From the NCBI RefSeq assembly GCF_013170825.1, contig NZ_CP033365.1:3174001-3238000 (forward strand): DNA of 64,000 bases, written 5' to 3'. This DNA is from Mesorhizobium sp. NZP2298. Its GTDB lineage: Bacteria; Pseudomonadota; Alphaproteobacteria; Rhizobiales; Rhizobiaceae. Below are positions 58,455 through 64,000 of the stretch, one piece after another. How positions within the stretch are numbered: position 1 is the stretch's first letter; each line of letters begins with the position of its first letter. The notes beneath the pieces were generated by a model that did not search any database, was not told the origin of the DNA, and worked only from the letters and a program-made list of their open reading frames with translations. The translations under genes and the position numbers were made by a program.

Positions 58455-60059
58455 TCACTCCGCTATATCGACCGCGGCGAAATTCTGCCGGCCGAAGGGG
58501 TCGAGCACGTAGTTGAGCACGCTCTTGCGGATCGGGATCGCCACCATGGAATGAGCGATCGGGGCCACCGGCACTTCCGCCTTCAGGATGGCCTGCGCCT
58601 TGCCGTAGATCGCGGCGCGTTCCTTCGGGTCGGCGGCGACGCGGCCTTCGTTCAGCAGCTTCTCGAAATCCTTGTCGCACCAGCGCGAGCGGTTGGAGCC
58701 GCCCTTCACGCCGTCACAGGACAAGAGGTAGCTCAGCATGTTGTCGGGATCGCCATTGTCGCTGCTGCCGCCGAGCAGGAAGGTGTCCTGCTCGCCCGCC
58801 GCGGTACGCTTGAGGTATTCGCCCCATTCGAAGCTGACGATCTCCGACTGGACACCAACCTTGGCCCAGTCGGCCTGGATCATCTCGGCCATACGCTTGG
58901 CATTGGGATTGTAGGGACGCGACACCGGCATCGCCCAGAGGCTGATCTTCAGCCCGCTTTCGTGCCCGGCTTCCTTCAGCAGCTTCTTGGCGCCGTCGGG
59001 ATCATAGTCGATGCCGGCATCGGTGACGGCACCGAGCTGCGCCGGCGGCACGACGCTGCCGGCGACCGTGCCCGCGCCGGCATAGACGGCCTCGACGATC
59101 GCCTTGCGGTCGATGGCCTTGGCCAGCGCGGTGCGCACGCGCACATCGCCCAGCGGCTGGTGTTCGACATTGAAGCCGAGGATGCCGATGTTCTGGCCCT
59201 TGAGATCGAGCACCGTGATGTCGGGATCGGCGCGCAGGTCGGCCACCGCGCTTGGCGGCGGCGGGGCGGCGATCTGGCATTCATTGGCCTTGATGCGCTC
59301 GACGCGGGTGGTCGGCTCGGGCGTGATGGCGAAGACCAGCGTGTCGATCTTCGGCGCGCCGCGCCAGTAATCCTTGTTGGCGGTGTAGCGGACCTGGCTG
59401 TCGGGCACATAGGCCTCGAGCATGAACGGGCCGGTGCCCACCGGCTGGCTGTCGATCAGTTCCGGCGTGCCGGCAGCCACCATCTTCTCGGTCTGCTCCA
59501 GCGACAGGATCGAGAGATAGTCAAGCGCCAGCCCGGCCAGGAAGGTGACGTTGGCTGATGTCAGCGTGAAGCGCACCGTGTAGTCGTCGACCTTGTCGAT
59601 CTTGTCGATGAGCGTGCCCATGCCCAGCGCGTTGAAGTACTCGTAAGTGCCGCCGCCGAGCTTGTGGTAGGGATTGTTGGCGTCGCGCTGGCGGTTGAAG
59701 GTGTAGAGCACGTCGTCGGCGTTGAAATCACGCGTCGGGGTGAAATGCTCGTTCGACTGGAACTTCACGCCGTGGCGCAGGTGGAAGGTGTAGGTCTTGC
59801 CGTCCGGGGAGACATCCCAGCTCTCGGCCAGCGCCGGCCCGACCTCCGTCGTGCCCGGCTTGAATTCGACCAGCCGGTTGAAGATCGTCTTGGCGGCGGC
59901 GTCCATGGTGGAATCGGCGATGCCGATCGCCGGGTTGAAGGTCTCCGGATTGGCTTCCGAACAATAGACCAGCGTCTTGGCGTAGGCCTGCCCGCCGAGA
60001 AGGACGGACGAGGCCAGAAGGGTCGAGGCAAGCACTGCGCGCAGAACGGTGGATTTCAT
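58455..60059 (-). CDS. peptide ABC transporter substrate-binding protein (DppA/OppA type)
   Basis: The 534-residue protein has a signal peptide (LRAVLASTLLASSVLLGGQAYA) and the family 5 fold (LVYCSEANPETFNPAIGIAD, then FHLRHGVKFQSNEHFTPTRD). It binds dipeptides or similar molecules. AGGAG lies eight bases ahead of ATG 60059. No permease or ATPase genes are present near it, so it either shares a transporter encoded elsewhere or acts as a sensor. It is co-directional with the FAD oxidase gene upstream, 49 bases away. Confidence 0.92.
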   Translation of the reverse strand: MKSTVLRAVLASTLLASSVLLGGQAYAKTLVYCSEANPETFNPAIGIADSTMDAAAKTIFNRLVEFKPGTTEVGPALAESWDVSPDGKTYTFHLRHGVKFQSNEHFTPTRDFNADDVLYTFNRQRDANNPYHKLGGGTYEYFNALGMGTLIDKIDKVDDYTVRFTLTSANVTFLAGLALDYLSILSLEQTEKMVAAGTPELIDSQPVGTGPFMLEAYVPDSQVRYTANKDYWRGAPKIDTLVFAITPEPTTRVERIKANECQIAAPPPPSAVADLRADPDITVLDLKGQNIGILGFNVEHQPLGDVRVRTALAKAIDRKAIVEAVYAGAGTVAGSVVPPAQLGAVTDAGIDYDPDGAKKLLKEAGHESGLKISLWAMPVSRPYNPNAKRMAEMIQADWAKVGVQSEIVSFEWGEYLKRTAAGEQDTFLLGGSSDNGDPDNMLSYLLSCDGVKGGSNRSRWCDKDFEKLLNEGRVAADPKERAAIYGKAQAILKAEVPVAPIAHSMVAIPIRKSVLNYVLDPFGRQNFAAVDIAE

Positions 60060-60108
60060 CGCAAACGCTCCTGATGACACTTTCGGGGTTGAGGGAAGGG
60101 CATGAACT

Positions 60109-61242
60109 TCATGGCGTTGCCGCCGGGACGAGGAAGCGGTCCGGCGCCAGCGCCGCGGCGGTGACGCCGAGCGCGGTGACATCCGCCGGCAAGGGCTGGC
60201 CGCGCATCAGCGCCGAGCTCAGCCTGGCCAGCGTCAGCGACACCTGGAAGCCGTAGCCGCCCTGGCCGCCGAGCCAGAAGAAGCCGGGCAGGCGCGGGTC
60301 GAAGCCGGCGACCGGCGTGCGGTCGGGCGCGAAGGTGCGCAGGCCCGCCCACGGCGTCGAGGGCCGGCCGATGCGCATCGACGTCGCCTGCTCGATGCGG
60401 TCGACAGCGATAGCGATGTCGATGTCTTCGGGCCAGGCGTCGCAAGGCTCGGAGTCCGTTTCGTCGGCGAGCGAGCCGATCAGCCTGCCGGCATCGGGCT
60501 TGAAGTAGAATTGTTCGTGCAAATCGACCACCAGCGGCCAGCCGGAAATGTCGATGCCCGCGAGCGGGTCGAACAGGAAGGCGGTACGCCGTTTCGGCTG
60601 GAAGCCAAGGCCGGAGAGTCCGGCAAGGCCGGCGACGACATCGACCCAGGCGCCGGCGGCATTGACGACGATGTCGGCCCGATGCTCGCCGGCACTGGTG
60701 GTGATGCGGAAGCCGTCTCCAGCATGGGCGATCTCGCGGACTTCCTCGCCGGTGCGGATGATGCCGCCGCTGGCCTTCAGCGCCGAGGCGCTTGACCCCA
60801 GCATCTTGCCCGTGTCGACATCCATCGCGTCCGGCTCATAGACGCCGCCGCAGGTAGCCTCCGTGGCAATGACCGAAACCAGCGTGTGCAGTTCGGCCGC
60901 GGAGAGGCGGCGCACGCTCGGCACCAGCGCCCGCAATTCGCCGGCAAGCCGGTCTATCGCCGCGTCGTCGCCGCGCCAGCCGACATGCAGGGCGCCACGC
61001 CGGTGGGCGACGAACCCGCCCTCGACGATGGCCTGCCGGCTGGCCAGCGTCAGCCCGCGTACCACCCGGTTGCCATAGGTCTCGGTGAACAGGGCGGCGG
61101 AGCGGCCGCTGGCGTGGTAGCCCAGATGCGGCTCACGCTCGATGACGATGACATCAGCCCAGTCCCGCACGGCCGCGGCCAGCGACAGGCCGGCAATGCC
61201 ACCACCGATGACGACGATTTTTTGGGGAGACTTCGACTGCAT
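60109..61242 (-). CDS. FAD-dependent oxidoreductase (DAO/glycine oxidase family)
   Basis: The 377-residue flavoenzyme has the dinucleotide-binding opening KIVVIGGGIAGLSLAAAV and the later GWPLVVDLHEQFYFKPDAGR, then GGQGGYGFQVSLTLARL. The family oxidises the C-N bond of amino acids or amines to imino acids. ATG 61242 is used; the longer frame is in the divergent promoter. It forms an operon with the peptide-binding protein and a serine hydrolase. Breakdown of D-amino acid or modified peptides is a reasonable inference. The divergent XRE-cupin gene at 61378 probably regulates it. Confidence 0.88.
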   Translation of the reverse strand: MQSKSPQKIVVIGGGIAGLSLAAAVRDWADVIVIEREPHLGYHASGRSAALFTETYGNRVVRGLTLASRQAIVEGGFVAHRRGALHVGWRGDDAAIDRLAGELRALVPSVRRLSAAELHTLVSVIATEATCGGVYEPDAMDVDTGKMLGSSASALKASGGIIRTGEEVREIAHAGDGFRITTSAGEHRADIVVNAAGAWVDVVAGLAGLSGLGFQPKRRTAFLFDPLAGIDISGWPLVVDLHEQFYFKPDAGRLIGSLADETDSEPCDAWPEDIDIAIAVDRIEQATSMRIGRPSTPWAGLRTFAPDRTPVAGFDPRLPGFFWLGGQGGYGFQVSLTLARLSSALMRGQPLPADVTALGVTAAALAPDRFLVPAATP

Positions 61243-61377
61243 CCACCAGTCGTAAAAATTTTTTCGTATCCAGTCAATATTTAGCGTATAAGAAAATTGT
61301 TGGTATTGTTGATGGCGGCGGGGAGTTCGACTACCTAGAGCAAACGAGCGACGGGTGGCCGCGCCATGGAGCTGATG

Positions 61378-61995
61378 ATGTCGGAGCAACCGAACCTCGG
61401 TGATTGTCTGCGTGCCCTGAGAAAGACGCATGGCTGGACCTTGCAGGAGGTCAGCACGCTCACCGGCGTCGCGGTGTCGACGCTGTCCAAGGTCGAGAAC
61501 GACCAGATGTCGCTGAGCTACGACAAGCTCCTGCAGATCTGCGAGGGGCTCGGCATCCATGTGACGGAGCTGCTCAGCGGCGACCGCAAGCAGCCGGCGT
61601 CGCGCACGCGCCGCTCGGTGACCTCGCCGGCCAACACGCTGCGTCAGCTGACCCGCAACTACGACTACCGCTATCTGGCCACCGACCTGGTGCGCAAGCG
61701 CATGGTGCCGATCCGCGCCTATGCGCGCGCCCGCACGCCGGAGGAGTTCGGCCCGCTGACCAGGCATGCCGGCGAGGAATTCCTGATCGTGCTCAAGGGC
61801 GAGATCGAACTGCACACCGACCAGTACGCGCCGGTGCGGCTCAAGGAGGGCGAAAGCGTCTACATCGATTCCACCATGGGCCACGCCTACCTCTCGGTGG
61901 GCGAAGGCGACGCAGAGATGCTGTGCGTGTGTTCCGGCGACGAGCCCGACATGGAAGGCACGCTGCTGAGCGTGCTGGAGACTGTGGAGGGGTAG
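61378..61995 (+). CDS. XRE-family regulator with C-terminal cupin
   Basis: The 205-residue regulator has an N-terminal Xre helix-turn-helix (about 10-65, LRALRKTHGWTLQEVSTLTG, then VAVSTLSKVENDQ) and a C-terminal cupin (about 105-195, RHAGEEFLIVLKGEIELHTD), which probably binds an amino acid-like effector. Start 61378 is chosen since GGAG is six bases ahead; 61366 is possible. It is divergent from the FAD oxidase across a 123-base AT-rich region that should carry the shared operator. Confidence 0.9.
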   Translation: MSEQPNLGDCLRALRKTHGWTLQEVSTLTGVAVSTLSKVENDQMSLSYDKLLQICEGLGIHVTELLSGDRKQPASRTRRSVTSPANTLRQLTRNYDYRYLATDLVRKRMVPIRAYARARTPEEFGPLTRHAGEEFLIVLKGEIELHTDQYAPVRLKEGESVYIDSTMGHAYLSVGEGDAEMLCVCSGDEPDMEGTLLSVLETVEG

Positions 61996-62033
61996 GGGGC
62001 GGGAAGGCTCGGTGAATTCACCGCCCCATTTGG

Positions 62034-63161
62034 CTAATGGAGGCGCTCGTCGTACTGATCGCTGCCGGCAATCCGCACCACTTGCGGGAAGATCCCGAAG
62101 AACATTCGAAGCCCTTGAAGCCGGGTACCAAAGTTCCCTCGGCCCTTGATCATCCGCATTGCAAGCGCGCGTTGCGCAAAAAGATGACCGGCATTGGCCG
62201 CCTTCAGCAGAAGCTCATTGCACTCGCCCGCGTGGCGTTCCAGCTGCGGGTTCGTGTCCAGGACCCTGAACTGCCAGTAGAGTGAGGAGATCGGCTTGCT
62301 TGTCTCTGTCCGCAACCACTTCAGCGCCACCTCTGGACGGCCAGCCCGGAAGTTTGCGACCCCCGCGATGTTTGCGACCGCGTGCCGGCCACCTTCGTAA
62401 GCTGCCTCGTAATGCCGGACCGCCTGGCCAAAATTCTTGGCGACACCACAGGCACAGAAGTAGATATACCCTAGGCATTCGTGAGCCCATGCATCGCCTT
62501 CCTCGGCAAGCTTTTCGAAGACAGGTAAAGCCTCCGCATAGCGTTTTGCAGTCAGGAGGTTGTGAGCTTCACGTTGGTGCTGCCATTTGATCGAAGGCTT
62601 ATGGTCCTGTGCCGCTGCTTTTCGCAACCACCGATCTGATTCTTCGTGTTCGCCCGCTGCCGCTAGAACCGATCCATAGTTGTATTGGCCGTCAGCGTCC
62701 CCCAATTCTGCCGACTTGGAGAACCAAAGGCGTGCTGCATCGAGATTGACGGGCACTCCGATCCCTTGCGAGAGCATGTAACCGAGCCAGGACATCGCGC
62801 TGGCATCACCTGCATCCGCCGCCTTCGCATACCACTGGTATGCCGTGGCCTTGTCCACGTCGACACCGCTGCCTCTGAAATAAATGTTGCCGATCCAGCC
62901 CATGGCCTCCGCGTCGTCTGCTTCCGCGGCTTTCAAAAACCATTCAAGCGCCGCCGCGGTGTCGACCGCTACACCTTTGCCTTTCAGATAGACATATCCG
63001 ACCCATGTCATCGCCGGCGCCGAGCCGGACTCCGCAAGCTTTTTGAATAGGGGTACAGCGTCGGCCTCATCCCCGGACCGGTAGAGGGCTTTGGCCGCCT
63101 CCAACTCCGGGTCCAACTGGACGGAGTGCGAGTTGTGATTGGCAGTAGCGTCTTCGTCCAT
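62034..63161 (-). CDS. Sel1-like repeat protein
   Basis: The 375-residue protein has about six Sel1-type repeats, including units such as MTWVGYVYLKGKGVAVDTAA, MGWIGNIYFRGSGVDVDKAT and MSWLGYMLSQGIGVPVNLDA. These solenoids bind partner proteins. No signal peptide or catalytic domain is visible. ATG 63161 is used; the longer frame from 63236 is leader-like. The gene stands alone and convergent with the XRE-cupin gene. Confidence 0.87.
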   Translation of the reverse strand: MDEDATANHNSHSVQLDPELEAAKALYRSGDEADAVPLFKKLAESGSAPAMTWVGYVYLKGKGVAVDTAAALEWFLKAAEADDAEAMGWIGNIYFRGSGVDVDKATAYQWYAKAADAGDASAMSWLGYMLSQGIGVPVNLDAARLWFSKSAELGDADGQYNYGSVLAAAGEHEESDRWLRKAAAQDHKPSIKWQHQREAHNLLTAKRYAEALPVFEKLAEEGDAWAHECLGYIYFCACGVAKNFGQAVRHYEAAYEGGRHAVANIAGVANFRAGRPEVALKWLRTETSKPISSLYWQFRVLDTNPQLERHAGECNELLLKAANAGHLFAQRALAMRMIKGRGNFGTRLQGLRMFFGIFPQVVRIAGSDQYDERLH

Positions 63162-63332
63162 TGACAGAAACAGTCCTGATCCTGGTCCGTTCTGCCAAAT
63201 ATATGTATTCCGAAAATGGGACGTTAGACGTCTCAACTTAAATCGAAGACATGCCTACATTCTGGTAAACGTGCGTTCTTCGTTGCTTCATAGGCAAGCG
63301 GCTTGACGTCTCCAACGGGTGCGGCGTCATCG

Positions 63333-64000
63333 TCAAGACAACGCCCGTTCCCCCGCATCCAGCAGCCATTGCCGCACGGCCTGCGTCGGTTCGGGATGGC
63401 GCTGCTTTCTCGGCATGACGACATAAAAATCCTGCGTGCCGCGCATTTCGCCACGCACCGGCTGGACCAGACGGCCGGCGGCGAGGTCAGCGGCGACGAG
63501 GAAGCGGCTGGCCAGCGCTATGCCCTGGCCGGCGATGGCCGCGTCGATGGCCAGCCCTGTCTGGTTGAAGCGCATGCGTTTCAACTCGGTCGTCATCTTC
63601 AGGCCGACCGCCTTTTCCATGAACTCCGGCCACAGATTGTGCGCGTCGTGCAGCAGGACGTGATGCTGGATTTCGGTCGCCGCCATTTCAGTTGTGCCGG
63701 CCGGCAGCAGGGCCGGACCGCAGACCGCGATGATCTGCTGGGGGAACAACAGGTCGACGATCAGGCCGGGGCCGAAGGGAGCGCGGCCTTGCCGCACCGC
63801 GATGTCGACGCCGTCGGCCTGGAAGCTCGACAGGCTCTCGCTGGCCAGCACGCGCAGGTCGACCAGCGGATTGTCCGCCATGAAGTCCTGCAGCCTGGGG
63901 ATCAGCCATTTGGTGGCGAAGCTCGGGGTCACGCTGATCGTCAGCCGCGCCGGTTCGGGGCGCAGCAGCAGGGTTGCCTCCGAGATCAGGTCGAAGGCGC
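63333..64000 (-). CDS. LysR-family regulator, GcvA-like, cut at the window edge
   Basis: The C-terminal effector-binding part is present (VTPSFATKWLIPRLQDFMAD, then VDIAVRQGRAPFGPGLIVDL, then GIALASRFLVAADLAAGRLV). The frame runs past 64000 without its winged-helix N-terminus, which must lie outside. The pattern is typical of GcvA/AmpR-type regulators. The target genes are not in view; a divergent gene is expected beyond the window. Confidence 0.9.
   Translation of the reverse strand, partial: AFDLISEATLLLRPEPARLTISVTPSFATKWLIPRLQDFMADNPLVDLRVLASESLSSFQADGVDIAVRQGRAPFGPGLIVDLLFPQQIIAVCGPALLPAGTTEMAATEIQHHVLLHDAHNLWPEFMEKAVGLKMTTELKRMRFNQTGLAIDAAIAGQGIALASRFLVAADLAAGRLVQPVRGEMRGTQDFYVVMPRKQRHPEPTQAVRQWLLDAGERALS

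Noticed and set aside
1..64000. CRISPR arrays, tRNA or rRNA genes, prophage and integrase attachment sites
   Set aside because: No regularly spaced repeats, cloverleaf-like segments, rRNA signatures or integrase genes were recognised when reading both strands.

Overview
The window is about 64 kb of GC-rich DNA from an alphaproteobacterium. The gene content points to the Rhizobiales and most likely Mesorhizobium. The clues are a MocE-type Rieske ferredoxin beside a diiron hydroxylase, an RpiR-controlled polyol ABC operon, many small stress and detoxification genes, and two copies of a two-hairpin dispersed repeat of a kind I associate with Mesorhizobium genomes. No rRNA, tRNA, CRISPR array, intact insertion sequence or phage was seen, so this reads as ordinary accessory-rich chromosome. 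The genus is an inference, not a measured result.

Layout. 0-8.6 kb: a DUF899 gene with a small coupled ORF, a divergent TPR/winged-helix regulator, a beta-propeller protein, an aldo/keto reductase, and a LacI-family regulator driving a PanB-like/diiron hydroxylase/Rieske ferredoxin operon, with the same 16-bp operator on both sides of the regulator. 8.6-20.5 kb: a secreted caspase-TPR protein divergent from a HerA-like ATPase, a methyltransferase, a BTAD-alpha/beta hydrolase fusion, a lipoprotein peptidase, a transglutaminase-like protein, an SLC13 permease, and a decayed second copy of the BTAD-hydrolase gene interrupted by a repeat. 20.5-24.6 kb: a two-gene ABC exporter and a Rieske oxygenase. 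24.6-35 kb: a full sugar/polyol uptake and catabolism cluster (two permeases, ATPase, binding protein, isomerase, mannitol-type dehydrogenase, SDR, RpiR regulator, divergent Gfo/Idh/MocA oxidoreductase). 35-43.4 kb: NUDIX, a small fatty acid hydroxylase, RsgA, a frameshifted DinB, HxlR with a DHFR-like gene, an NmrA-like gene, a hydrolase and an ECF sigma factor. 43.4-49 kb: two exported hydrolases with a LysR gene, then an alkylation-repair cluster (2OG oxygenase, Ogt, Ada). 49-53.2 kb: HigBA with twin operators, two abutting gene fossils, PAP2, ChaC, an NTF2-like gene and an IS5 fragment. 53.2-64 kb: a GGDEF-EAL protein, a BKACE enzyme, DUF1275, a serine hydrolase, an orphan peptide-binding protein, a FAD oxidase with a divergent XRE-cupin regulator, a Sel1 protein and a truncated LysR gene.

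The most unusual items are two very short ORFs, at 37601-37687 (+) and 53016-53111 (+). Both carry a lasso-leader-like Y..P.L.........T pattern and share 12 of 18 residues across that stretch. They look like orphan RiPP-type precursors. One has its own promoter and ribosome binding site. The other is joined in frame to an IS5 transposase fragment. No modification enzymes lie beside either.
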